Of a stretch of 39,665 bases of DNA, positions 1 to 7,851 are shown piece by piece. Location of the stretch: NCBI GenBank assembly GCA_905199225.1, contig CAJKFS010000021.1:1-39665 (forward strand), written 5' to 3'. A program made the position numbers and the translations under genes. The stretch is from an uncultured Collinsella sp. Lineage in GTDB: Bacteria > Actinomycetota > Coriobacteriia > Coriobacteriales > Coriobacteriaceae. Position 1 is the first letter of the stretch. Each line of letters opens with the position of its first letter. The notes beneath the pieces were generated by a model. The model made no database searches, was not told the origin of the DNA, and saw nothing but the letters and a program-made list of their open reading frames with translations.

Positions 1-262
1 CGGCGGCGTAGTGCACGATCGCGTCGTGGCCCGGCACCAGCCTATCCAGCAGCTCCGCGTCGCAGATGTCGCCCACGACGAGCTCCACGCGGTCGGCGGG
101 AAGGCCCGCGATGTTCTCGGGGTTGCCGGCGTAGGTCAGCCTGTCCAGGACGGTGACGTGGACGTCGGGGTGGTTGTTCACGACGTAGTGCACGAAGTTG
201 CTGCCGATGAAGCCGCAGCCGCCAGTGACGATGATATTCTTGGGTTCGAAAATCTCAGACAT
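1..262 (-). CDS. rmlB: dTDP-glucose 4,6-dehydratase, N-terminal part (cut by window edge)
   Basis: The visible 87 residues are the start of an extended short-chain dehydrogenase/reductase. The Rossmann glycine motif (TGGCGFIGSNFV) begins near residue 13, followed by a VTVLDRLTYAGNPENI stretch and a VVGDICD stretch. This pattern is typical of RmlB, which converts dTDP-glucose to dTDP-4-keto-6-deoxyglucose in the dTDP-L-rhamnose pathway. The catalytic Tyr/Lys region lies outside the window. The ATG at 262 is clear, but the ribosome binding site is weak. The gene follows the ATPase gene by 75 bases, so rmlA and rmlB of this cluster are separated by the inserted DUF4869/ATPase unit. Other SDR sugar epimerases are less likely given the TYAGN motif and rmlA upstream. 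Confidence 0.9.
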   Translation of the reverse strand, partial: MSEIFEPKNIIVTGGCGFIGSNFVHYVVNNHPDVHVTVLDRLTYAGNPENIAGLPADRVELVVGDICDAELLDRLVPGHDAIVHYAA

Positions 263-337
263 GAAAATCCAATCTGAAGCATGTACAGCTTCTTTAGTAT
301 GCCGCAGGAAGTGACGCCGCGACGCTATTCAACAAAA

Positions 338-1312
338 CTATCGGACATTTCGGCATGCGATAAGAGCCATAACCTTCGCAGAATTACCTCCTGTACAAAA
401 CGCCTCCGAAATGCAGTCTTTGTCGTAGTGAAAAACCGAATCCCCAGTTATTTCACGTAAGTACTTATAGAAGAAATCCTCCCAGCTTTTAAACTTCTCA
501 CTGTTTACAAAGGCTTCTGGGGTTTCCAAAACCGTCTTAACATCTAGCCCTGAAATTACGCCGGAGCTCAGCAGAAGCCATTCGAACGACTCGGGAAGAC
601 AAACCGTAACAGTATCGCGGTGAATGTCTTGCAGCTTAAGGACGCGGTCCGCATAGCACCCAAATGCCGCCCCGTCCGCGACAACAAACACGCGATCGTC
701 GAGATGCTGATCCAACCAGCCCAAAATCGCGCTGTTCGTCATGGCCGAAGTACAGGTAAGCTCACTGTCAGCAAAATGCCGTTTAAAGAACTGGAAACCA
801 GACTTACTGTCCTCGCATAGAAGGATAGAAAAGTCCTGTTTTGGCGCCGACCGGGAAATAGCATAACGATGATTCCCGCGATCTTGATAAACAGGGACGA
901 AAGAATGGTATTTTCCGCTCGTCTTAATCTTGTAAATCTCATCCACGCTATACGGAAGATTGGGGAAATCAGCCCTTGAGATCAGCACGAAATAATTCGA
1001 GGAATACAGCACATGATGGGCAAACTCATCAGAATGGATCTCTTTTAAGCCCTCATCGACAAATACAATCGAGTCATGAACGGACGAAAGCTGGTTTCGC
1101 CAATCATAATCGGTCAGGGCGACACAGGGACAATCGCATTGCAAGGAAACACCCGACTGCTCGCCCGTTCGCATGTAGTCTGCGACCATGTCAAACAGTG
1201 TCGTCTTACCCGTGCCACTATCCCCACGCACAATAGTAATGTTCCGTTTAATGGTAAATGTGTACTTGGTTCCCCTGCGGCGGGAAATCTTAACGAGATG
1301 CGAACCGTTCAT
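338..1312 (-). CDS. P-loop ATPase, partner of the DUF4869 protein
   Basis: This is a 324-residue protein that I cannot assign to a characterised family. Walker A is GDSGTGKTT at residues 30-38. A Walker B-like strand follows at 82-87 (IVFVDE, with D86 and E87). The 45 or so residues between them leave no room for an ABC helical subdomain, and I see no signature motif here. The C-terminal half has a strand ending in E167 (ILLCED) and a second ending in D213 (VFVVADG). That is weakly reminiscent of a TOPRIM fold, but the DxD is not intact. The ATG at 1312 is preferred because AGGTG lies 6 bases upstream; a GTG at 1321 directly after the DUF4869 stop is the alternative. The two genes are almost certainly translationally coupled. 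Base composition is more AT-rich than rmlA and rmlB on either side, suggesting acquisition. The function is unknown. Confidence 0.75.
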   Translation of the reverse strand: MNGSHLVKISRRRGTKYTFTIKRNITIVRGDSGTGKTTLFDMVADYMRTGEQSGVSLQCDCPCVALTDYDWRNQLSSVHDSIVFVDEGLKEIHSDEFAHHVLYSSNYFVLISRADFPNLPYSVDEIYKIKTSGKYHSFVPVYQDRGNHRYAISRSAPKQDFSILLCEDSKSGFQFFKRHFADSELTCTSAMTNSAILGWLDQHLDDRVFVVADGAAFGCYADRVLKLQDIHRDTVTVCLPESFEWLLLSSGVISGLDVKTVLETPEAFVNSEKFKSWEDFFYKYLREITGDSVFHYDKDCISEAFCTGGNSAKVMALIACRNVR

Positions 1313-1321
1313 AAGCAGCAC

Positions 1322-1759
1322 CTACAGATACGGAATCGACTCGTGAATCAAATCGGCCATGTTGTGAACGATTCGGCCGCTATTCACGACTTTAATTTTA
1401 AAATCCTCGCGACCAAAGTCCATCACATGATAGAGATTCACAACGAGCTTGCGGTCTTTCGCCATGTCGAGAATCCACTTGGCACAGTTGTCACCACAGG
1501 TAGAAGCGTTAAAAATATGCTTACGATCAAATCTCATAAGCAGCAGCGTTTTCACGCCACCAGAAAGCTGGAGTGGGGAGATGGATCCAAGCACAGGGCT
1601 TTCGATAACGTTTTCGGAGACAACAACCGATCGATCGACATCTTTAATTATCGAGACTGCATAGGGATCCGTAATCCAAGAAGACCGGTAAGAGTTTTTG
1701 AAATATGTCGCTGTGTTGTAAATCGCTTCTGGCATATCGCCAAAGTAGACGCTTAACAC
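1322..1759 (-). CDS. DUF4869-type protein with LSGG motif
   Basis: This is a 145-residue protein whose N-terminus (MLSVYFGDMPEAIYNTATYF) fits the DUF4869 family of small proteins of unknown function found in gut bacteria. I chose the GTG at 1759 because GGAG lies 5 bases upstream and it gives the family-like N-terminus; a TTG at 1771 is the next option. Residues 61-75 read SPLQLSGGVKTLLLM, which looks like the signature loop and following helix of ABC ATPases. Residues 87-99 hold a conserved-looking CGDNCAKWILDM segment. There is no P-loop in this protein, but the next gene supplies one. The family assignment is from memory of the pattern. The ABC-signature reading is inference. The gene and its partner sit between rmlA and rmlB after a terminator, so they are probably a separate unit. 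Confidence 0.7.
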   Translation of the reverse strand: MLSVYFGDMPEAIYNTATYFKNSYRSSWITDPYAVSIIKDVDRSVVVSENVIESPVLGSISPLQLSGGVKTLLLMRFDRKHIFNASTCGDNCAKWILDMAKDRKLVVNLYHVMDFGREDFKIKVVNSGRIVHNMADLIHESIPYL

Positions 1760-1800
1760 ATCCACTCCCAATCATATTGTCTTTATGGTCAACGTAATCA

Positions 1801-1834
1801 TAACGAAAGGGGCCACCAGATAAACGGTGACCCC
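1801..1834 (-). terminator. Rho-independent terminator after rmlA
   Basis: In the minus-strand RNA, arms at 1826-1834 and 1809-1817 form a 9-bp stem with one G.U pair and an 8-base loop. A T-rich run (TTTCGTTA) follows at 1808-1801. It lies 20 bases past the rmlA stop and would separate rmlA from the DUF4869 unit. A TATGAT box at 1802-1797 just beyond it could be the -10 element of a promoter for that unit, but its -35 is poor. Confidence 0.7.
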
Positions 1835-1854
1835 TAAAAGAAAACAAGCTTGCG

Positions 1855-2754
1855 CTAGTACTCGCGTGGGCTATTGACGATCTCGCCGGCGGCGACCTTC
1901 TTCAGGTGCTGCCCGTAGACCGACTTGCCGTAGGCCTCGGCGGCCTCCTTGAGCCCATCGGTGGTGATCCACCCGTTCTCCCAGGCGATCTCCTCGGGGA
2001 CGGACACGGGAAGGTCCTGGGAGTGCTCCACGGCGCGGACGAACTCCGCGGCCTCGTGCAGGCTCTCCATGGTGCCGGTGTCGAGCCACGCGTAGCCTCG
2101 GCCCAGGGTGACGACCGACAGCGTCCCCTCCTCCAGGTACATCTGGTTGAGCGTGGTGATCTCCAGCTCGCCGCGCGCGGACGGCTCCACCCTATGTGCC
2201 TTGGCGGCGACATCGCCCGGGTAGAAGTACAGGCCGGTAACGGCGTAGGAGCTCTTGGGCTGGGCGGGCTTCTCCTCGATGGAGACGGCCCTCCCCTCGC
2301 GGTCAAACTCCACGACGCCGAAGCGCTCGGGGTCGTCCACGTGGTAGCCGAAGACCGTGGCGCGGCCCGACTCCGCGTTCTGCACGGCGCGCGTCAGGTG
2401 GCGCGACAGGCCGTTGCCGTAGAAGATGTTGTCGCCGAGCACCAGTGCGCACGGCTCGCCGGCGATGAAGTCCTCGCCGATCGTGAAGGCCTGGGCCAGG
2501 CCGTCCGGCGAGGGCTGCTCGGCGTAGGAAAGGTTCACGCCGTAGCGTGAGCCGTCCCCGAGCAGGCGCTCGAAGTTGGGCAGGTCGGTCGGCGTGGAGA
2601 TGACCAGGATGTCGCGGATGCCCGCCAGCATGAGGGTGGACAGCGGGTAGTAGATCATGGGCTTGTCGTAGACCGGCAGCAGCTGCTTGGAGGTCACGAG
2701 CGTGAGCGGGTACAGTCGCGTGCCGGACCCGCCCGCGAGGATGATGCCTTTCAT
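1855..2754 (-). CDS. rmlA: glucose-1-phosphate thymidylyltransferase
   Basis: This enzyme makes dTDP-glucose from dTTP and glucose-1-phosphate, the first step of dTDP-L-rhamnose synthesis in the cytoplasm. The 299 residues match the usual family length. The nucleotidyltransferase motif LAGGSGTRLYPLT is at residues 6-18. It is followed by SKQLLPVYDKPMIYYPLS, the LVLGDNIFYG metal/sugar site and the EKPAQPKSSYAVTGLYFY segment, all diagnostic of RmlA. The ATG at 2754 is preceded by GAGG. The gene is GC-rich, unlike its AT-rich neighbours on both sides. It is followed by a terminator, so its transcription may end before the DUF4869 unit and rmlB. Confidence 0.97.
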   Translation of the reverse strand: MKGIILAGGSGTRLYPLTLVTSKQLLPVYDKPMIYYPLSTLMLAGIRDILVISTPTDLPNFERLLGDGSRYGVNLSYAEQPSPDGLAQAFTIGEDFIAGEPCALVLGDNIFYGNGLSRHLTRAVQNAESGRATVFGYHVDDPERFGVVEFDREGRAVSIEEKPAQPKSSYAVTGLYFYPGDVAAKAHRVEPSARGELEITTLNQMYLEEGTLSVVTLGRGYAWLDTGTMESLHEAAEFVRAVEHSQDLPVSVPEEIAWENGWITTDGLKEAAEAYGKSVYGQHLKKVAAGEIVNSPREY

Positions 2755-3095
2755 TTAATCTGTCCTCTACAATCGAAATGCGCTTTAGATCGAGTGATAA
2801 ATAAGACTTGGGTATCCTATTTTGCTAAACCCCCTCATTCTTAACGAAATAGGCAAGGTAATGACTGCGGAATATGGCTACCTGAATTGCCCCTTCCATT
2901 TTTCAATGCTCGACCAAGGGAGATTGATTCCGGTTATTTCAGGTTGGTTAATCCAATCAGCCATTTTGAGTAAAAAGTCATCTTCTCGTTCGAAAACAGG
3001 AAGTCCGGTATCTTCACCGATGATCGCGTGCCAAATGTTGGTAATGGACTCACTTTGCTTCAACGCTATGAAAAGCGCCAGTATCGAAAATCAAT
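2755..3095. other. AT-rich gap with a possible gene remnant
   Basis: This 341-base stretch lies between the acyltransferase stop and rmlA. It is distinctly AT-rich. A minus-strand open frame at 3063-2878 (TTG start, 61 residues, beginning MKQSESITNIWHAI and ending EKWKGQFR) is intact but has no convincing ribosome binding site, and I do not recognise it. It may be the tail of a decayed gene. The 120 bases next to rmlA probably hold its leader or promoter, with a possible TAGGAT -10 box near 2813-2818, but no matching -35 was clear. Confidence 0.35.
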
Positions 3096-4051
3096 TTATA
3101 ATCCCACAATGATGTGAATTCGTTCGGGCAAATAACGACCGCAAAGTGATACAAGCGAATAAGATCCGGCAAGAGTTGGCGCCCAAACAGCAAATGTCGA
3201 AACACCAAGTGGAATGACGAATAATCCAAGCAGTTTCCAAACGGCCTTGAGAACAAGTATATGGCAGAGGTAGATTCCAAAAGAGGCGTTCCCAAGGTCA
3301 ACAAGCAAAGTAGAAGATAATCGCGACTTGAATGATCCCGGAACCGCCATAAGAAGCGCGATCACAGCTAAAGAGGTCGCTGCAGAACCGAGCTTAAGCT
3401 GAGTTGTGGCCATATTGAAATCGCCAGTCAAATACCACCAGAAGCCTGCGACCTCCTGAATTATTAAAAATATAAAGAGCACTGCAACAAGCTGAGTGGT
3501 TCGTCCTTCAATGAGCGCAGCCCAACGCCTCCAGTCGAGACCGAAAACATAAAAGATGAGCCACATGGGGCAGAAAACCTGTATTAGAGGCAATGCGATA
3601 CCGGCAACGGCAGCGAGCTCCCTTAGAAGCAAGCAAGCCGGTGTCACACAATAGACAAAGAACCTATACCGTGAAAGGAGCCTGAACAGTACCGGAGTAA
3701 GCAGCACAAGCTGTGAATGGACCAATAGATAGTACATCTGAGCCGATACGGAGCCCACGGCGAACGCCAGAAACCCAGACGCCCATGAAGGGCGGGAAAC
3801 GCCGCAAGATAGATAACGCTCCAGAACGCATAAGGTCCGGCAACCTTGCTAATGCGGCGTCGAAGACCCCCCCCCGCATTAAATTTGCGCTCGTCGGTAA
3901 GAACACCGGATAAAAACAAGAACAACGCAACAGAAAAGTTGAGGAATGGGCGAATGGCGACCGACGCGGCACATTGAGGAAGACAGTGGATAAGCACCAC
4001 TGCGGAAATCGCAAGCCCACGAAGAGCTTGAAGGTAGCGATCCTTGGCCAT
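3096..4051 (-). pseudogene. acyltransferase family 3 protein, frameshifted
   Basis: The ATG at 4051 starts MAKDRYLQALRGLAISAVVL, the first helix of membrane acyltransferase-3 proteins, with the family's catalytic His at LIHC. These enzymes O-acetylate or O-acylate surface glycans. The first frame stays good through PYAFWSVIYLA. The family signal then continues in another frame from about 3770 down to the stop at 3096 (SAQMYYLLVHSQLVLLTP and several more membrane helices). One indel between about 3800 and 3765 explains the break. The first frame then ends out of frame at 3644. A run of nine G on the coding strand (3867-3875) lies upstream, but both sides of it are in the same frame. The gene begins directly after the stop of the FrhB-like gene. 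It could be a true pseudogene or a sequencing error. Confidence 0.75.
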
Positions 4052-5269
4052 CTAGGCTCTCCTTCCAACGAGTCTCTTTAGTCGTCGTTTAATACCACCA
4101 AGCTTGCCGCGGACACGCTGCCAGAGAGTGGGACGGAAATCCCACTTGTCCATGAGATCTGGGATGGAAAGCCCGGCAGACACGTCGTTCAAGAACTCGT
4201 CGCGCTTTGGATAAGGCGTGACAGAATGGACGAGGCTAGGGTTGCCCGCGATTACCCCATCAAGCGTCGCCGGACCGTTTGCAGTAAGCCCAGAAATAGC
4301 CTCGAATGCCCGCACGCCCTTCTCGGTATTGCATAGGACGGCAGATACGCCCTTGGAGTTGTCGACCTCGGGATGGGTATTCTGGAACCCCCAGAAATCA
4401 CCGAGCGTGATATCGGCGCCGCTGGAGCGCTTTGCTGGACATGCCAGACAGGACGAACGAAGGCTCGCATTGGCCAGAAACGCTTTCATGTACCAGTCTT
4501 TGCCGAATATCTGGGACTCGGTGTCCCCGGTGTTGTCTTTCTCCGCTATGTGCTTGTACATAGCGGAGTAAGACAACCATCCGGTTGTCTTACTCCGCAT
4601 ATTGACGTCGCAGACGTCCGACCCGAAGGCCTCACCACGGTAGTCGACCCAGCGCGACCAGAGCTCTGGAGACGGAACACCGTGGCAGATGACGTCGACG
4701 CCGAGGAAGAGGTCAGAGTCGGCGAGTTTCCCCAGGTATGAGCGCATGCCAGCCACCTGGCATGCAGTACCGGCAAAGAGCGCCGGCCTGCCTTCACGCA
4801 GGGCAGCGCGGACGCCCTCGAAGACGCCGCGGCCAACCGCGCTCTGAACGTATTTCGAGCGCATAACGGCGCCGAGCGCCGGCCTGTCCTCCACGAGCAC
4901 GTGACGAAGCTCGCGGCAACCGTCCGTCCACGCGGCGCCCGCCACAACACCGCCGCGCGAGAGAGCGTCACCGGCGAGTAGACCGAACACGCCGCCCGAC
5001 GACGATCTATCGAGCAAGCCGACGTCATGAGCCTTCGCCCAGAGGGCGAACTCGCACCCGTCCTCCCCAGGGGCGTTGAGCGCCGGGCATACGGCGTCGC
5101 ACGCCCCGCAGCCTACGCACCCGGAGGCGTCGACGGTGGGGTGTAGGAAGCCACAATCATCGGGTTCCATGGAGATGCATGACTTGGGGCAGCGGGCAGC
5201 GCACGCGCCGCAGCCGCAGCAACGGTCGCCAAGCGAGACGACCCTCGGGGATTTCTCGGAATCATTCAT
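4052..5269 (-). CDS. FrhB-like (coenzyme F420 hydrogenase/dehydrogenase beta) protein with 2 [4Fe-4S] motifs
   Basis: This 405-residue protein has two ferredoxin-type clusters near the N-terminus: C17-C20-C23-C27 followed by P, and C51-C54-C57-C61 followed by P. The FrhB/FdhB flavin domain follows, with SSSGGVFGLLA, KYVQSAVG, ALFAGTACQVAGMRSYLG and VDVICHGVPSPELW segments. Proteins of this type recur in EPS clusters beside pyruvyl transferases. Their redox role there is not established. Here it lies just downstream of the flippase and the second pyruvyl transferase gene. The ATG start at 5269 lies 8 bases past the flippase stop. The coding sequence contains striking perfect hairpins (4541-4598 and 4744-4765). 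A paralogue is encoded at 11485-12612. Confidence 0.88.
   Translation of the reverse strand: MNDSEKSPRVVSLGDRCCGCGACAARCPKSCISMEPDDCGFLHPTVDASGCVGCGACDAVCPALNAPGEDGCEFALWAKAHDVGLLDRSSSGGVFGLLAGDALSRGGVVAGAAWTDGCRELRHVLVEDRPALGAVMRSKYVQSAVGRGVFEGVRAALREGRPALFAGTACQVAGMRSYLGKLADSDLFLGVDVICHGVPSPELWSRWVDYRGEAFGSDVCDVNMRSKTTGWLSYSAMYKHIAEKDNTGDTESQIFGKDWYMKAFLANASLRSSCLACPAKRSSGADITLGDFWGFQNTHPEVDNSKGVSAVLCNTEKGVRAFEAISGLTANGPATLDGVIAGNPSLVHSVTPYPKRDEFLNDVSAGLSIPDLMDKWDFRPTLWQRVRGKLGGIKRRLKRLVGRRA
4541..4598. repeat. two overlapping perfect hairpins inside the FrhB-like gene
   Basis: Arms 4563-4578 and 4583-4598 form a 16-bp perfect stem with a 4-base loop (arm GCGGAGTAAGACAACC). Arms 4541-4550 and 4559-4568 form a 10-bp perfect stem with an 8-base loop. 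The two share GCGGAG at 4563-4568, so they are mutually exclusive. They encode the RSKTTGWLSYSAMYKHIAE stretch. A third hairpin (9-bp stem, 4-base loop) is at 4744-4765. None is followed by a T-run. Confidence 0.9.
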
Positions 5270-5277
5270 GATGGACC

Positions 5278-6783
5278 CTATCTAAGGAACGGGAGACGAG
5301 AGACGACCGCGATACGTTCGTCCTTCGTTAGGACGGCGAGCCAAAGGGCTATAGCGAAAAGCGCGCTGTAAACGGCGCCCCACTCGAGGAACGCGGGCCA
5401 TCCGTTGACGGGCAGGACCGCCGTGCCAGCGAGGCAGGCGACGGTGACGGCAGCCCAGGCGAGCAGCACCGGCAGGTTCCGCTTCCAGAAAAAGAGCATG
5501 TCGAGACCGACCCGCTTCTGGTAGTACCAGTTCATCCACAGTCCGTTGCCGAGCACGATGCTGACGACATAGGCGATCGCGGGGGCCCACGGCCCCAGCG
5601 CCGGGGCGGCCGCGGCGGTGAAGGCAACGTTCCCGACCGCCATCGCAAGGTAGACGAGACTCCTGGCGTGGTGCATGTTCTTGGCCCTCTGGATCTCGAT
5701 GCCGACGTTCTGACAGAGGGGCACCATGACGGGTAGCGTCATGGCGAGCACGAGCCAGTAGGCCTCGGCGAAGCCCGGGCCCGCCCACCTCGTCACGAAA
5801 AACTTCCCGAGAATAGCGAAACCTCCGTACACCCAGCAAAACAGTACCATCTGGTAGCGGCCCACGCGCGTCATAAGGCGAGTGAGCTCGGCGTTGTCGT
5901 CCGAGGTGGCGACGATGCGGTTGACCTTCGGAATGAAGACGTTCGACATCGTGGTGGAGAGCGAGTAGAAGACCTGGCGGATGTTCACGGCCACCGCGAA
6001 CAGAGATACCGCAGTCGCGCCCGAGATGGCCCCCAGCATGATGTTGGGCACGCTCTGATTGACCATCTCGCAGACCTGGTTACCGAAGATCCAGGCACTG
6101 AAGGCGGCGATGCCGCGCATGACGCCCCAGTCGGCACCCCTGAGCTCGAAGCGCATGCCCAGCACGACGATGGCGTAGCGCGCGTTGAGGGCGAGCAGGA
6201 CGAGGTTCACCGCGAGCTGTGCTAGGGCAACGCCCACGGGCCCCATACCGGCGGCCAGCAGGGCCCAGGCGCACAGCGGCGTCGCAAGCGTGGTGACGAG
6301 CTGCCTGGTCTGCTGGTAGACGAAGCGCTCGTGCGCCGTGATGTAGGAATTGAACACGACGGTGAACAACGTCGAGGCGACGTTGAGCGTCATGATGGCG
6401 AGCAGCTCCCGGGCGAGCGAGACCTGCGCCTCGGTGAACCCGGCCGAGAACACCGCGCCGGCGTTTGCGGAGAAGCCCATGCCGAGGGCGACCGCCGCGG
6501 CTGTGACGGCGACGTAAAGCGTGAGGTACATGCCGTTCAGGTGCCGGATGTCGCGCTCGCCGCCGTGCGCCACCGTCTGCGTGTAGAAGCGCACGTAGGC
6601 CTCGGAGAAGCCGAAGGACAGGAGCGTCAGCGAGAAGACAAAGGAGTTCGAGCTCTGGAAGACGCCGTAGTCCGCCTGCCCCACGTAGGACAGTAGCATC
6701 GGCGTGTAGACGAGGTTGACGAGGTTCTTTGCGAGGATGTTGGCGTAGCCGAGGAGGGCGCCCGCCTTACGCTGGCTAGCCAC
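5278..6783 (-). CDS. wzx: Wzx-type oligosaccharide flippase
   Basis: This 501-residue integral membrane protein of the MATE-like polysaccharide transporter type moves the lipid-linked repeat unit across the cytoplasmic membrane. The N-terminus (GALLGYANILAKNLVNLVYTPMLL) with YVGQADYGVFQ is the usual Wzx opening. About 12-14 hydrophobic segments follow, with LLSFGFSEAYVRFY after the second. The length is typical. The ATG at 6783 overlaps the end of the pyruvyl transferase gene by 8 bases, so the genes are cotranscribed. The gene is markedly more GC-rich than its neighbours 6776-12612, so the cluster looks assembled from parts of different origin. Confidence 0.92.
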   Translation of the reverse strand: MASQRKAGALLGYANILAKNLVNLVYTPMLLSYVGQADYGVFQSSNSFVFSLTLLSFGFSEAYVRFYTQTVAHGGERDIRHLNGMYLTLYVAVTAAAVALGMGFSANAGAVFSAGFTEAQVSLARELLAIMTLNVASTLFTVVFNSYITAHERFVYQQTRQLVTTLATPLCAWALLAAGMGPVGVALAQLAVNLVLLALNARYAIVVLGMRFELRGADWGVMRGIAAFSAWIFGNQVCEMVNQSVPNIMLGAISGATAVSLFAVAVNIRQVFYSLSTTMSNVFIPKVNRIVATSDDNAELTRLMTRVGRYQMVLFCWVYGGFAILGKFFVTRWAGPGFAEAYWLVLAMTLPVMVPLCQNVGIEIQRAKNMHHARSLVYLAMAVGNVAFTAAAAPALGPWAPAIAYVVSIVLGNGLWMNWYYQKRVGLDMLFFWKRNLPVLLAWAAVTVACLAGTAVLPVNGWPAFLEWGAVYSALFAIALWLAVLTKDERIAVVSRLPFLR

Positions 6784-7849
6784 GGGCGGCCTCCGAGGGA
6801 ATGCTCAATCCACATCTATCGAGGAATTCAACAACGATCTTCCTCTGAGCTGCCAACCTGTCATACGCCTTTGAATAGTCACTCTCGAGCAGTTCCGAAT
6901 TACATACGGAAAGAATTGACCGCTCAACGAAAGAAACACCCAGCTCGCTGGCTAGCGTGTCGAATCGGCTGCTCATGTCTGGACCAGTGGACTCACGAGG
7001 GCAATAAATCAGCGGCTTCCCGAACAAGATCGAGAAAATTGATCCGTGATATGAATCTGTCGCTACAAGCTTTGCGTGACGGACGGCATAGAGGAACTCT
7101 GAAGGCCCGAGGGCGTAGTAGCGCGCATCCCCTAGTAAATCGACCCTCTTGCAGCTAAGTGAATCACAGATTTCGGCAACCCTCTCTTCGTAAGCTGCAC
7201 TCCCGAGGAAGTACGTCAATACATAATCATTTGGAAGCCCGCAGTGCGGCTCTTTTTCATACCTTTCCCACCAGGAGCCGTCAAACATCAGTGTTGGGTC
7301 AATCAACACCTCGGCCTTTAAGCCGTACAGACTGTTTATAAGCTCGGCGCTCTTCTGCTCACGAACGGACAGCCTATCAAACCCGTCGAAATAGCCGTGG
7401 AACAGCTCACGCTTCTCCTCGGGAATCGTCGGAGCTGCCAAGCTTGGCGAAAAAGCAATGCGCTTTTCTCTTGGCGAAAACGTGAGAAACATAGTGGAGT
7501 TAGCGTCAGGGGAATACGGAGACCAAACTTGGTCGCTCCCAGCAACGAAAAAGTCATAGGATTTAATGTCACGTGGAGGGTTGGAATCAGATATAACCTC
7601 CCGGCTAAAGGAAATGTTACGGGAATTGAAATCCTCAAACGAACGATGCCTCTGGATGTGGGCAACGGCAAGCCCCTTTGGAATGAGCGAAGCCAAAGAC
7701 TTGAGCTTGTATTTGGCAGATCTCGAGTCCTTCTGTCTGAACGTAAGGACATCTGCACCCGAGAGTTTGAGAGTTTCTTGGACAGCAAGGTTCTGGAGCC
7801 TCTGCCCATAGTTGTCCCCATGCGTAAATGTGGAAATGCCTATTTTCAT
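6776..7849 (-). CDS. polysaccharide pyruvyl transferase family protein
   Basis: This protein (357 residues from the ATG at 7849) belongs to the WcaK/AmsJ/CsaB-like group, which attaches pyruvate ketals to glycan residues. It starts MKIGISTFTHGDNYGQRLQN. The GSDQVW motif follows, and late in the protein ATDSYHGSIFSILFGKPLIY; both are characteristic of the family. A TTG two codons upstream (7855) is an alternative start, but the ATG lies just past the polymerase stop and fits better. It sits between the polymerase and the flippase. Base composition is AT-richer than in the flippase. The exact substrate cannot be told from the sequence. Confidence 0.87.
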   Translation of the reverse strand: MKIGISTFTHGDNYGQRLQNLAVQETLKLSGADVLTFRQKDSRSAKYKLKSLASLIPKGLAVAHIQRHRSFEDFNSRNISFSREVISDSNPPRDIKSYDFFVAGSDQVWSPYSPDANSTMFLTFSPREKRIAFSPSLAAPTIPEEKRELFHGYFDGFDRLSVREQKSAELINSLYGLKAEVLIDPTLMFDGSWWERYEKEPHCGLPNDYVLTYFLGSAAYEERVAEICDSLSCKRVDLLGDARYYALGPSEFLYAVRHAKLVATDSYHGSIFSILFGKPLIYCPRESTGPDMSSRFDTLASELGVSFVERSILSVCNSELLESDYSKAYDRLAAQRKIVVEFLDRCGLSIPSEAARG

Positions 7850-7851
7850 GT

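Noticed and set aside
338..1312. Naming the ATPase an OLD-family nuclease
   Set aside because: The TOPRIM DxD is not intact and the ATPase lacks an ABC signature of its own; similarity is too weak for a name.
3867..3875. G9 tract as a phase-variation switch of the acyltransferase
   Set aside because: Both sides of the tract are already in the same good frame, and the frame that carries the C-terminal half has a stop just after the tract, so a length change there would not restore the protein.
4541..4598. In-gene hairpins as intrinsic terminators
   Set aside because: No T-run follows on either strand.
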